A stretch of DNA of 64,000 bases, taken from NCBI GenBank assembly GCA_049646585.1, contig JBARWC010000184.1:1-64000 (forward strand). Direction: 5' to 3'. A program made the position numbers and the translations under genes. Under the pieces are notes generated by a model. The model had not been told where the DNA came from. It did no database searches and was given only the letters and a program-made list of their open reading frames with translations. Of this stretch, positions 25,979-35,054 are shown piece by piece. The first letter of the stretch is position 1, and every line of letters begins with the position of its first letter. This DNA comes from G025836975 sp049646585 (GTDB lineage Bacteria > Pseudomonadota > Gammaproteobacteria > Burkholderiales > Burkholderiaceae_B).

Positions 25979-28552
25979 TCAAGCCGACGATGAGTCCAGC
26001 CATTGTGCAATCGGTATGGGCAGCGCGAACAGGTAGCCTTGCATGGCGTCGCAGTTGATGGCGGTAAGAAAGTCCGCCTGCTCGCGAGTTTCGACGCCTT
26101 CGGCCACCACGCGCAGCCCAAGTTGCTTGGCCATGGCCAGTATCAGCTTCACGATGGCCGAGTTATCGGGGTCGCCCGGCATATCGTGTATGAAGCTTCT
26201 ATCTATTTTCAGCTCATACAAGGGCAGCCGCTTCAGATAGGTTAGGTTGGAGTAGCCCGTGCCGAAATCGTCTATCGAGAATCGGATGCCCAGGTCGGAT
26301 AGTTCCGCCATGCGGTCGATGGCGCCCTGCAAGTCCTCGATGAGGATGCCTTCGGTGACTTCGAAGATGAGGCGGTGGGCCGGCGCGCCCGATTCCAGGA
26401 CGATCTCGCGCACGCGACTGACGAAATCGTGCTGGCGGAACTGGCGTGGGCTGATATTGATCGATAGCGGATAGGGCTTGTTGGATTGGTCCATGCGCAG
26501 CAGCGTGTCGCAGGCCTGCTGCAGCGCCCAGTCGCCAAGCCGCAGGATGACGCCGGTTTCCTCGGCAATCGGAATGAAGCGCGAGGGGGGGATTTTCCCG
26601 CGCACGGGGTGGTTCCAGCGGGTCAGCAGCTCGACGCCGACGATCCGGCCGTCCAGGCCATATTGCGTCTGGGCATACAGGCCCAACTGATCGGTGCCTA
26701 TGGCCAGCGACAGATCGTGTTCCAGGGCCAGCCTTTCCTCGATTTCGGCCTGCATGCTGGTTTCGTAGAAGGCCACCCGGTTGCGTCCCGATTCCTTGGC
26801 GCGGTACATGGCCGTATCGGCTTCGCGCAGCACGTCGTCGGTGGATTTGCCGTCGGGGCGCAAAAGGGTGACGCCTATGCTGCCACCGGAGAAATAGGGC
26901 TGGCCGCCGACGATCAGGGGAGGCTCCAGCGCGGCGCGGACGCTTTCGGCGGTGGTGATGGCGATGCGTGCGCTTTCGTCCTGGTTGCGGCCGAAGTGGT
27001 CGAGCAAGATGACGAACTCGTCGCCGCCTATGCGGGCAACCGTGTCGACGCCGCGCACCATGTCTTTCAGGCGCTGGGCGACGCCGCAGAGCACGGCGTC
27101 GCCGACAACGTGCCCCCGGGCGTCATTGATGCGCTTGAAGTTGTCCAGGTCGACGAACAGCAGGGCGCCGACACCGGCACCGCGGCGTACGGCCTCCAGG
27201 GCGTGCGCCATGCGCTCCAGAAGCAGGCGGCGGTTGGGCAGCTCGGTCAGGGGGTCGTAATAGGCCAGCCGGTGCGCGGCGGCCTGGGCCAGCTTGTGGT
27301 TGGTGATGTTGGTGGAGATGCCGCAAAGCGCTTCGACCTTGCCGCGCGCGTCGCGCAGGGGAATCTTGATGGAAAGAAAGGTCTCGGCGCCGTTGCCGTC
27401 CGGATTGGACACCTCTTCTTCCAAGGCCACACGTTCGCCGTTGTTGATGACACGCAGATCATTCCGGCGTATCTGGGTGAGGTCGGCTTCCTTGATGAAT
27501 TCATCGTCCCGGCGGCCGACCAGGTCGGGTCCATGCAGGCCGAAGAACTGGCACAGCTTGTGGTTCCCGTAGCGGTATTTCAGCTGCCGGTCCTTGATGT
27601 AGATATGAGCGTCGACGCTGTCCAGTATGGTGCTCAGCCGGTTCTCGCTGGCTCGCAAGTGCCGGGTTTGGCGGTGGACTTGCGTCTTGAACAGGGCCGC
27701 CAGGCCCAGCGCCAGCATCAGCAGCAGCCCCAATGACCCCAAGGCCCACCAGAAGGACAGGGGAACGACGGCCGACGGCGTGATCCGGCCCCAGCGCTGC
27801 AGGATATCGAAGTACACCGATTCGGGGTCGCCCTGCCATGTGGCCAGATTGCGGTCCACGGCACGCAGCAAGTCCTGGTTCCTGCCTTTCCTGGTGGCGT
27901 AGAACAACTGCGACGGCTGGAACATCAGCGGCGCGGCCACCAGGCCCGCTTCGTTCGCGTGCAGCTCGCCGTAATAATAGTTGGCGGCCACGGCGTCGGC
28001 CTGGTTGTCGGCGACCATGGCGAAGCCGTCTTTCAGGTTGGCAACGTCGATAAGCTGCGCCTCGATGCCGGTGCCGCCCGCCAGTGAGGCAAGGTAGTCG
28101 CTTTGTCGGGATCCGGCCAGCGACACGATGCGTTTGCCTTGCAGGTCGGCCACCGAAGTGATGCGCTCGCCCGGGCCTTGATACATCTGCGACCAACTAT
28201 GCAGGGATGGGATTTGGTGGAAGTCGTAGAGTTCGCGGTGGTCGATGGAGCCGGGTACATCCGGCACGATGTCGATGCGGCCTTCGCGCAGGTCGGCCAG
28301 GCAGTCGCTCCATTCGCAAGGCAAGGGGATCAGGGTCCATTTTTCGATATCGGCGACGGCGACCAGCAGTTCGCCCAGGATGCCGCTGGGCTGGCCCTTG
28401 TCCATGTAAAGCTCGGGCGCATTTTCGAAGATGCCCACCCGGACCTGGCGCGGCTGCGCATGGGCGGAAACGCTGCTTAGCGTGCAAGCTATGAGCAGGA
28501 GCGTCGTGTTGCGCAACGCCCACCACCATGGGCACCGTGTTCGGGTATTCAT
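25979..28552 (-). CDS. Periplasmic-sensor PAS-GGDEF-EAL cyclic-di-GMP protein
   Basis: An 857-residue membrane sensor. After a signal sequence (to about residue 32), residues 35-255 form a solute-binding (SBP_bac_3-like) periplasmic domain, then a membrane helix (about 262-287) and a PAS domain (about 305-430, with DRQLKYRYGNHKLCQFFGL). The GGDEF motif is intact at 509-513 (IGGDEFVILLD). The EAL signature reads VELLTRWNHP: Glu641 is kept but the Ala is Leu. Downstream NISPRQF, FEVTEG, DDFGTGYSN, KIDRSF and EGVE keep the other metal and substrate residues. It probably makes and/or degrades c-di-GMP in response to a periplasmic ligand. Divergent from the RpiR gene. Confidence 0.93.
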   Translation of the reverse strand: MNTRTRCPWWWALRNTTLLLIACTLSSVSAHAQPRQVRVGIFENAPELYMDKGQPSGILGELLVAVADIEKWTLIPLPCEWSDCLADLREGRIDIVPDVPGSIDHRELYDFHQIPSLHSWSQMYQGPGERITSVADLQGKRIVSLAGSRQSDYLASLAGGTGIEAQLIDVANLKDGFAMVADNQADAVAANYYYGELHANEAGLVAAPLMFQPSQLFYATRKGRNQDLLRAVDRNLATWQGDPESVYFDILQRWGRITPSAVVPLSFWWALGSLGLLLMLALGLAALFKTQVHRQTRHLRASENRLSTILDSVDAHIYIKDRQLKYRYGNHKLCQFFGLHGPDLVGRRDDEFIKEADLTQIRRNDLRVINNGERVALEEEVSNPDGNGAETFLSIKIPLRDARGKVEALCGISTNITNHKLAQAAAHRLAYYDPLTELPNRRLLLERMAHALEAVRRGAGVGALLFVDLDNFKRINDARGHVVGDAVLCGVAQRLKDMVRGVDTVARIGGDEFVILLDHFGRNQDESARIAITTAESVRAALEPPLIVGGQPYFSGGSIGVTLLRPDGKSTDDVLREADTAMYRAKESGRNRVAFYETSMQAEIEERLALEHDLSLAIGTDQLGLYAQTQYGLDGRIVGVELLTRWNHPVRGKIPPSRFIPIAEETGVILRLGDWALQQACDTLLRMDQSNKPYPLSINISPRQFRQHDFVSRVREIVLESGAPAHRLIFEVTEGILIEDLQGAIDRMAELSDLGIRFSIDDFGTGYSNLTYLKRLPLYELKIDRSFIHDMPGDPDNSAIVKLILAMAKQLGLRVVAEGVETREQADFLTAINCDAMQGYLFALPIPIAQWLDSSSA

Positions 28553-28754
28553 ACGCCGCTCGTGCGTGATGGTAAGTCAGGCAAAACCATGTTTTACGAG
28601 TAGATAATGAAACAAATTGATAACTAAAGCGAATATCAGTTGCATCGTAGAAGCGGATGTTTTGTTCGTCAAGCATATATACATGGAGCAAGAATTCCGC
28701 TCTTTTATGTCTGGAAGACTACGACATCCATTGAAACTAGGGCAAACCCCGATG

Positions 28755-28768
28755 AAAACATTTGTTTT
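28755..28768. promoter_or_regulatory. Palindrome AAAACA-TT-TGTTTT upstream of rpiR-like gene
   Basis: The 279-bp AT-rich gap between the divergent GGDEF/EAL and RpiR genes contains this perfect 6-bp inverted repeat, 63 bp before the RpiR start. RpiR regulators bind short palindromes, so this is a candidate site. Nothing else in the gap looks coding. Confidence 0.4.
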
Positions 28769-28831
28769 AAATTTTCCAGCCGATGTAGCATGTGTTTTTT
28801 CCAGTTTTGATTTTCAGCTTTCTTTCAGCCC

Positions 28832-29752
28832 ATGACAGTTGTGCCCGCCGCACCCCAGGAGCGCCTTATGGCGATATTCGCGCAGCTCACGCCCGAGCTG
28901 CAGCGGGCTGCGCGCTGGGTCAGCGGTCATCCGGCCGAAGTGGGGCTATGGTCCATGCGGCGCCAGGCCCAGGCTTTGTCGGTTTCGCCCGCGACCATGT
29001 TGCGCCTGGCGCGGGCCGCCGGCTATGCCAGCTACGATAGCTTTCGCGCCCCTTTTCAGCAGGCATTGGCCAGCGGCGGTTATGGCTTGCGCCAGCGGGC
29101 CGCCAAATTGCAGGCGGCCGGCGGCCAGAAGGGGACGCTGCCGGCACATGACGTTTTGGCCAGTTTGCAGAGCCGGGCGGTGCAATCCGCCTGTACCTTG
29201 AATACGCCCGGGCAGTTCGATGCCGCCGTCAAGGCCATGGCCGGTGCCAGGCTGGTGGGTTTTCTGGGGGCGCGGTCCAGCTTCGGTACGGCCTTCCAGG
29301 TGCACTATGCCTATCAACTGGCCCAGCGCAACGGCGTGCTGCTCGACGGCGCGGGCGCGACACTGGACGAGCAGGCGGACTTGCTGGGTCGGGACGATGT
29401 GCTCATTGCCATCGGGCAGGCGCCGTACTCGACCCCAACGGTGCGGGTGGCCGGCGTAGCGGCGCGCCGGGGCGTGACGCTTATCGCCCTGACTGACGAT
29501 ACCCTGTCGCCGCTGGCCCTGAATGCGAAGCATGTTTTGTTGTTCCAATCGGAATCCAGCGCGGGGGCGGGTTCGCGCAAGGGACCCGGGTCCTTCTTCC
29601 ACACCATGGCGGGGCCTTTGGCCTTGGCCGAACACCTGGTCGCCCGTTTTGCCGCGCGTGGCGGCAAGGCGGTGCTGAATCGCCTGGATGAAGTCGAATC
29701 GCGCTTGCGCGATGAATTGGCCTACTGGACGCCGCGAGGCGAGGGTCAATGA
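28832..29752 (+). CDS. MurR/RpiR family transcriptional regulator
   Basis: A 306-residue regulator. The N-terminal HTH_6 domain (about 1-80) includes LTPELQRAARWVSGHPAEVG and LSVSPATMLRLARAAGY. The C-terminal SIS domain (about 125-270) shows LVGFLGARSSFGTAFQVHYA and a serine/threonine-rich sugar-phosphate-type pocket. It precedes a TAXI TRAP operon by 161 bp and probably controls it (inference). A weak hairpin with T-run at 29763-29782 may end its own transcript. Confidence 0.9.
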   Translation: MTVVPAAPQERLMAIFAQLTPELQRAARWVSGHPAEVGLWSMRRQAQALSVSPATMLRLARAAGYASYDSFRAPFQQALASGGYGLRQRAAKLQAAGGQKGTLPAHDVLASLQSRAVQSACTLNTPGQFDAAVKAMAGARLVGFLGARSSFGTAFQVHYAYQLAQRNGVLLDGAGATLDEQADLLGRDDVLIAIGQAPYSTPTVRVAGVAARRGVTLIALTDDTLSPLALNAKHVLLFQSESSAGAGSRKGPGSFFHTMAGPLALAEHLVARFAARGGKAVLNRLDEVESRLRDELAYWTPRGEGQ

Positions 29753-29762
29753 GGGCGCCCGA

Positions 29763-29782
29763 CTTGCGGCGCAAGGGTTTTT
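29763..29782 (+). terminator. Weak terminator-like hairpin after RpiR gene
   Basis: CTTGC-GGC-GCAAG is followed by GG and five T, 10 bp after the RpiR stop. The stem has only 5 bp, so termination would be partial. Confidence 0.35.
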
Positions 29783-29913
29783 CGTCCGCGCGGCGGTATT
29801 CGCCGGCGCGGAACAGAGTTATCGCGGATGCTTGTACACCTTGGCAGGCATACGCGCAGTCACCGGTGATCAGCCGGAAATAAAAAGCGGGGAAACCCCA
29901 AGGAGATCTCGTC

Positions 29914-30912
29914 ATGCAGAAATTTACAGCCTCCATTTTCACCAAACGCCTGGCCATGACGGCCGGGGCGGCGGCCATGTTCGCCGCGCTGGCGTCCCCT
30001 CTGCCTGCCGTTGCGCAGCAAAAGTTCGTCAGCATCGGCACCGGCGGTGTGACCGGCGTTTATTATGCGGCCGGCGGCGCCATCTGCCGCCTGGTGAACA
30101 AGGATCGCGCCAAGCACGGCGTGCGCTGCTCGGTGGAATCCACCGGCGGTTCGGTGTTCAACGTGAACACCATCAAGGCGGGCGAGCTGGACCTGGGCGT
30201 GGTGCAGTCCGACGTGGGCTTCAATGCCTATAACGGCGCGGGCCAGTTCAAGGATGCGGGCGCCTACAAGAAGCTGCGTTCGGTGTTCTCCATCCACCCC
30301 GAGCCCTTCACCTACGTGGTCCGCAAGGACGGCAACATCAAGTCCTTCGACGATCTGAAGGGCAAGCGCTTCAACGTCGGCAACCCGGGTTCGGGCACGC
30401 GCGCGTCCATGGAGCAGTTCCTGAAGGCCAAGGGCGTCGACCTCAGCTACTTCTCGCTGGCTTCCGAACTGCGCCCCGACGAGCACGGCCCCGCCTTGTG
30501 CGACGGCAAGATCGACGGCTTCATGTACGGCGTGGGCCACCCCTCGGCCAACATCCAGGACCCCACCACCACCTGCGGCGCGCAACTGATGTCGCTGACC
30601 GGCCCGGTGGTGGACAAGCTGGTGGCGGACAACCCCTACTACGCCAAGGCGACCATTCCCGCCGGCCTGTATCCGAACAACCCGCAAGAAACCAATACCT
30701 ATGGCGTGCTGGCCACTTTCGTGACTTCGGCCGACGTGCCTGAGCAAACGGTATATCTGATCGTTAAGGCTGTGTTCGACAACTTCGAAGACTTCAAGAA
30801 GCTGCATCCCGCCTTTGGGCATCTGGTTGCCAAGGACATGGTCAAGAACGGCCTGTCGGCTCCGCTGCATCCGGGCGCTGAAAAGTACTTCAAGGAAAAA
30901 GGCTTGATGTAA
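29914..30912 (+). CDS. TAXI family TRAP transporter solute-binding protein
   Basis: A 332-residue periplasmic protein. The signal peptide ends near residue 34 (LPAVAQQ). The mature start FVSIGTGGVTGVYYAAGGAI is the TAXI signature; later come GSVFNVNTIKAGELDLGVVQ and FNVGNPGSGTRASMEQFLK. Two cysteine pairs (CRLVNKDRAKHGVRC and a later C-D-G...T-C-G region) may form disulphides. AAGGAGAT precedes the ATG. The matching permease follows after 139 bp that contain a hairpin. Ligand unknown; this system is separate from the TAXI system at 1-1895. Confidence 0.94.
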   Translation: MQKFTASIFTKRLAMTAGAAAMFAALASPLPAVAQQKFVSIGTGGVTGVYYAAGGAICRLVNKDRAKHGVRCSVESTGGSVFNVNTIKAGELDLGVVQSDVGFNAYNGAGQFKDAGAYKKLRSVFSIHPEPFTYVVRKDGNIKSFDDLKGKRFNVGNPGSGTRASMEQFLKAKGVDLSYFSLASELRPDEHGPALCDGKIDGFMYGVGHPSANIQDPTTTCGAQLMSLTGPVVDKLVADNPYYAKATIPAGLYPNNPQETNTYGVLATFVTSADVPEQTVYLIVKAVFDNFEDFKKLHPAFGHLVAKDMVKNGLSAPLHPGAEKYFKEKGLM

Positions 30913-30919
30913 GCCGAAT

Positions 30920-30942
30920 GCCGCGCTCCCTGGGGGCGCGGC
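30920..30942 (+). other. Intercistronic hairpin between TAXI binding protein and permease genes
   Basis: A perfect 7-bp stem, GCCGCGC (30920-30926) with GCGCGGC (30936-30942), lies 7 bp after the binding-protein stop with no T-run. It may protect the upstream message from 3' exonucleases and raise binding-protein yield. Confidence 0.5.
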
Positions 30943-31051
30943 GACAGCATAATGCATGACCGGGCGGCCACAAGCCGCCCGTGTCGGTGCGACAATCCAA
31001 CCGCCTTCGCGGCGCGTTGTCTGGTTGATGGAAACACAATAGGAATCAAGC

Positions 31052-33694
31052 ATGGGCACGACATCCCTGCCGTCCGCTGCCGCGCAGCAGACCAATGCCG
31101 AGCTGGAACAACTGGTTGCCGACGTCGATCGCGGCGGGCGCAACGTGGGGGGAATCGCCGGGGCGGTTCTTTTCTGCGGCGCCATCGCCTGGTCGCTGTT
31201 CCAGCTATGGTATGCCTCGCCGCTGCCGTTCGCATTCAGCTTCGGCATCTTCAACGACACCGAGGCACGCGCCTTGCACCTGGGCATCGCCATGTTCCTG
31301 GGCTATCTGGCCTATCCGGCGCGCAAGAGCTCTCCGCGCGACACAATGCCCTGGTTCGACTGGGTCTTTGCGCTGATTGCCGGCTTCTGCGGTGCCTACC
31401 TGTTCCTGTTCTATAAAGAGCTGGCCACCCGTCCGGGCATACCCACGGCGCTGGACATCATGGTGGCGTCAGCGGGTCTGCTGCTTTTGCTTGAGGTGAC
31501 GCGGCGCGCGTTGGGCGCGCCCATGGCCGTGTTGGGCGCGATCTTCGTCATGTACGCCTTCCTGGGGCCCTGGCTGCCCGATGCGCTGGCCCATCGCGGC
31601 GCGTCCATCGAGCGCCTGATGTCGCACATGTGGCTGACGACCGAAGGCGTCTACGGTGTGGCGCTGGGTGTATCGGTGTCCTATATTTTCATTTTTGTCC
31701 TGCTCGGCTCGCTGCTTGACCGCTGCGGGGCCGGCAATTACATGATGCAGGTCTCGTTCGCCCTGTTGGGACACTTGCGCGGCGGTCCCGCCAAGGTGGC
31801 GGTGGTGTCCTCGGCGGTGAACGGCATCGTCTCGGCGTCGTCGGTGGCCAACGTGGTGACCGGTGGCATATTCACCATTCCGCTCATGAAGAAGGCCGGC
31901 TACGGCGGCATACGCGCCGGCGCCATCGAGACCGCGTCGTCGGTCAATGGGCAGATCATGCCGCCCGTCATGGGCGCGGCCGCTTTCCTGATGATCGAGT
32001 ACGTGGGCATACCGTATACCGACATCATCCGGCATGCCTTGTTGCCTGCCAGTATTTCCTATATTGCCCTGTTCTACATCGTCCACCTCGAAGCCCTGCA
32101 ACTGGGCATACAGCCGATGATGTCGGCGGGCAAGCCGCGCACCCTGCTGCAGAAGATGGCCGGCTGGGGCATGGGGATAGCGGGTTCATTGGTGGTCATG
32201 GGACTGGTTTACTGGATAGGCGTGGGCGTGCAGGCGGTGGCCGGCGCCGCGGCCATCTGGATACTATGCGCCCTGCTGGCTGCCCTGTATCTTTGGCTGC
32301 TGCGCGTATCGGCGGCGCATCCCGACCTGCCCACGGAAATCAGCATTACCAACCCCACCCGCCCCGAGGCCTGGCCCACGGTGCGATCGGGGCTTTATTT
32401 CCTGATCCCCATCGGCATCCTGGTATGGTGCCTGTCGGTCGAGCAGTTGTCGGCGGGCCTGTCGGCCTTTTGGGCCGTGGTGTCCATGGTGATACAGATG
32501 CTGACGCAGCGGCCGCTGATCGCCTGGTTCCGCAAGCAGGCGGTTCTGGAGCCGGCGCGCCAGGGCGTGTCCGAAGCCGTGACGGGCTTGCAGGAGGGTG
32601 CGCGCAATATGATAGGCATCGCCATCGCCTGCGGCACGGCGGGCCTGATCGTCGGCGCCATCACCCTTACCGGTCTTGGCCTGCGCATGACCGCCTTCGT
32701 GGAAATGGTCTCGATGGGCAGCGTGCTGGCCATGCTGTTCTTCACGGCGGCGGTTTGCCTGGTACTGGGCCTGGGCATGCCCACCACCGCCAACTACATC
32801 CTGATGGCCACCTTGATGGCCCCGGTGGTGGTCGAATTGGGCGCCCAGAATGGCTTGGTGATTCCGCTGATCGCCGTGCACATGTTCGTGTTCTATTACG
32901 GCATCATGGCCGACATCACGCCGCCCGTGGGCCTGGCCACCTTCGCCGCGGCGGCGATCTCGGGCGAGGATCCCATCAAGACGGGCATACAAGGCGTGAC
33001 CTACGCCATGCGCACCGCCGTGCTGCCCTTCATGTTCATTTTCAACCCCTTGCTGCTGCTGATCGACGTGGAAGGCTGGGGCGAGCTGATATTGGTGGTG
33101 GGGGGCGCCACCCTGGCATCCCTGACCTTTGCTGCCGCCACCATGGGGTGGATGCGCGTGAAGGCCACCTGGATCGAGGTGGCGCTACTGCTGCTGGTCA
33201 CCTTCATGCTGTTCAGGCCCGATTATTTCATGGACCACCTGGCGCCCAAGTATGTAAGCCGGCCGCCGGCCGAACTACTCAAGACGGCGGCGAACATGCC
33301 CGAGAAGGGCCGTCTGGTGGCGGTGCTCAAGGGCATGAACCTGGAAGGCGACGAGCTGCAGAAGACCGTGGCTGTGCCCTTGCCCGCCTTGCCCGCCTTG
33401 CCGGAAGGCAAGACCGCGACTGGCGATGCCGCTGGATTGCAGCGTCTGTCGGCCGCCGGGCTAACCGTCATGGCCATGGGCGACCAGGCCCAGATCGCAT
33501 CGGTCCGCTTCGGCAGCCAGGCGCGTCGCGCGGGATGGGAGCAAGGCTGGGACATTGCCGAGGTGAAGGTTCCCAATCCGGCCCGGCCCTCGGAATTCTG
33601 GGTCTATATACCGGCGCTGCTGATCCTGTGGCTGATGTGGATACGGCAAGGTGTCAGGCTGCGGCGTGAAGGGCAGCCGGCCTTGGCCGCCTGA
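31052..33694 (+). CDS. TRAP transporter permease, TAXI-associated 4TM/12TM fusion with C-terminal DUF3394 region
   Basis: An 880-residue polytopic inner-membrane protein combining the small and large TRAP subunits. The N-terminal part (to about 190) has four helices including LEVTRRALGAPMAVLGAIFV. The large-subunit part carries VNGIVSASSVANVVTGGIFT and ASSVNGQIMPPVMGAAAFLM, then GLGMPTTANYILMATLMAPV and IMADITPPVGLATFAAAAIS. From about residue 710 a soluble region with PALPALPEGKTATGD and a PDZ-like ASVRFGSQARRAGWEQGWDI segment precedes a last helix (DUF3394 type). It works with the TAXI binding protein upstream. A strong terminator follows. Confidence 0.94.
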   Translation: MGTTSLPSAAAQQTNAELEQLVADVDRGGRNVGGIAGAVLFCGAIAWSLFQLWYASPLPFAFSFGIFNDTEARALHLGIAMFLGYLAYPARKSSPRDTMPWFDWVFALIAGFCGAYLFLFYKELATRPGIPTALDIMVASAGLLLLLEVTRRALGAPMAVLGAIFVMYAFLGPWLPDALAHRGASIERLMSHMWLTTEGVYGVALGVSVSYIFIFVLLGSLLDRCGAGNYMMQVSFALLGHLRGGPAKVAVVSSAVNGIVSASSVANVVTGGIFTIPLMKKAGYGGIRAGAIETASSVNGQIMPPVMGAAAFLMIEYVGIPYTDIIRHALLPASISYIALFYIVHLEALQLGIQPMMSAGKPRTLLQKMAGWGMGIAGSLVVMGLVYWIGVGVQAVAGAAAIWILCALLAALYLWLLRVSAAHPDLPTEISITNPTRPEAWPTVRSGLYFLIPIGILVWCLSVEQLSAGLSAFWAVVSMVIQMLTQRPLIAWFRKQAVLEPARQGVSEAVTGLQEGARNMIGIAIACGTAGLIVGAITLTGLGLRMTAFVEMVSMGSVLAMLFFTAAVCLVLGLGMPTTANYILMATLMAPVVVELGAQNGLVIPLIAVHMFVFYYGIMADITPPVGLATFAAAAISGEDPIKTGIQGVTYAMRTAVLPFMFIFNPLLLLIDVEGWGELILVVGGATLASLTFAAATMGWMRVKATWIEVALLLLVTFMLFRPDYFMDHLAPKYVSRPPAELLKTAANMPEKGRLVAVLKGMNLEGDELQKTVAVPLPALPALPEGKTATGDAAGLQRLSAAGLTVMAMGDQAQIASVRFGSQARRAGWEQGWDIAEVKVPNPARPSEFWVYIPALLILWLMWIRQGVRLRREGQPALAA

Positions 33695-33713
33695 ACGTCT
33701 TTGCGTCATTGAA

Positions 33714-33747
33714 AAGCCGGGCGAAAGGTATCGCCCGGCTTTTTTTT
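33714..33747 (+). terminator. Rho-independent terminator of the TAXI TRAP operon
   Basis: A perfect 11-bp stem (33714-33724 with 33731-33741, 6-nt loop) is followed by eight T. It lies 19 bp after the permease stop. Confidence 0.94.
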
Positions 33748-33820
33748 CCCTTGAGGCTTGCAGTATATTGACAGCGGATGCAGGCTTTTTCCCACCAGGC
33801 TAGACCTCGAGGCATGTTTT

Positions 33821-35020
33821 ATGCGGAATTCTTTTCTTGATCATGTTCAAGGCCAGTTGCGGCAACTGCGCGCCGACGGGTTTTACAAGGCCGAGCGCGT
33901 CCTGGACGGGCCGCAGTCCGCGCAGGTTCATCTGGCCGGCGGCGACTATGTACTGAATTTCTGCGCCAACAACTATCTGGGTCTGGCCAACGACAGGCGC
34001 CTTATCGAGGCGGCCAGGCAAGGCCTGGAAACGTCCGGCTTCGGGCTGGCATCGGTGCGGTTCATATGCGGAACACAAACCGGCCACAAGCAGCTCGAAC
34101 AGGCGCTGGCACGCTACCTGAAAATGGGCGATGCCATTTTGTATTCCAGCTGCTTCGATGCCAATGGTGGCCTGTTCGAGGCCTTGCTGGACGAGAACGA
34201 CGCGGTGATCAGCGACTCGCTGAATCATGCCAGCATCATCGACGGGGTAAGGCTGTGCAAGGCCCGGCGTTATCGCTACGCCAACAACGACATGGGCGAC
34301 CTGTGCAAGCAGTTGCAGGCGGCCGATGCGGCCGGCGCGCGCTACAAGCTTATCGCCACAGACGGCGTGTTCTCCATGGACGGCATCATTGCCGACCTGA
34401 AATCCATCTGCGACCTGGCCGACGAATTCAACGCCATGGTCATGGTGGACGATTCCCACGCGGTCGGCTTCATCGGCGAAAACGGCCGGGGCACGCCCGA
34501 GCATTGCGGCGTCGAAGGGCGGGTCCACATCATTACCGGCACGCTGGGAAAAGCCATGGGCGGCGCATCGGGCGGCTATGTGGCCGCGCACGAATCCGTC
34601 GTGGACCTGTTGCGACAGCGCTCGCGCCCCTATCTGTTTTCCAACACCCTGGCGCCGTCCATCGTGTCGGCTTCCCTGCGGGTCCTGGAATTGTTGGAAA
34701 GCGACGAGGGCCAGGCCTTGCGCCGGCGTGTCCACGAAAATGGCCAGTTGTTCCGGCAGGCGATGCAGGACCTGGGTTTCGACCTGGTTCCCGGCGCGCA
34801 CCCCATCATTCCCGTGATGTTCGGCGATGCTCAATTGGCCGGCAAGATGGCCGAAGAGCTGCTGCGCGAAGGCGTCTACGTCATCGGGTTTTCCTACCCG
34901 GTCGTTCCCATGGGTCGGGCCCGCATCCGCACCCAAATGAGCGCGGCCCACACGCCCGAGCAGATCGCGCGGGCGGTCGCCGCTTTCGAACGCGCCGGCC
35001 ACAAGCTGGGCGTGATCTGA
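33821..35020 (+). CDS. kbl: Glycine C-acetyltransferase (2-amino-3-ketobutyrate CoA ligase)
   Basis: A 399-residue PLP enzyme that splits 2-amino-3-ketobutyrate with CoA into glycine and acetyl-CoA, the second step of threonine degradation. The PLP lysine is Lys244 in TGTLGKAMGGASGGY, the same number as in the E. coli enzyme; MVDDSHAVGF holds the Asp-x-x-His that contacts PLP, and NFCANNYLGLA is near the N-terminus. The start at 33821 (MRNSFLDH) matches homologues. It is followed after 34 bp by tdh. Confidence 0.96.
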   Translation: MRNSFLDHVQGQLRQLRADGFYKAERVLDGPQSAQVHLAGGDYVLNFCANNYLGLANDRRLIEAARQGLETSGFGLASVRFICGTQTGHKQLEQALARYLKMGDAILYSSCFDANGGLFEALLDENDAVISDSLNHASIIDGVRLCKARRYRYANNDMGDLCKQLQAADAAGARYKLIATDGVFSMDGIIADLKSICDLADEFNAMVMVDDSHAVGFIGENGRGTPEHCGVEGRVHIITGTLGKAMGGASGGYVAAHESVVDLLRQRSRPYLFSNTLAPSIVSASLRVLELLESDEGQALRRRVHENGQLFRQAMQDLGFDLVPGAHPIIPVMFGDAQLAGKMAEELLREGVYVIGFSYPVVPMGRARIRTQMSAAHTPEQIARAVAAFERAGHKLGVI

Positions 35021-35054
35021 CACAACCCCATACGACGCCTATCGGAGCACCATT

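Noticed and set aside
28617..28835. 72-codon plus-strand frame in the gap before the RpiR gene
   Set aside because: It starts at TTG without a ribosome-binding site, lies in AT-rich regulatory DNA and has no recognisable pattern.
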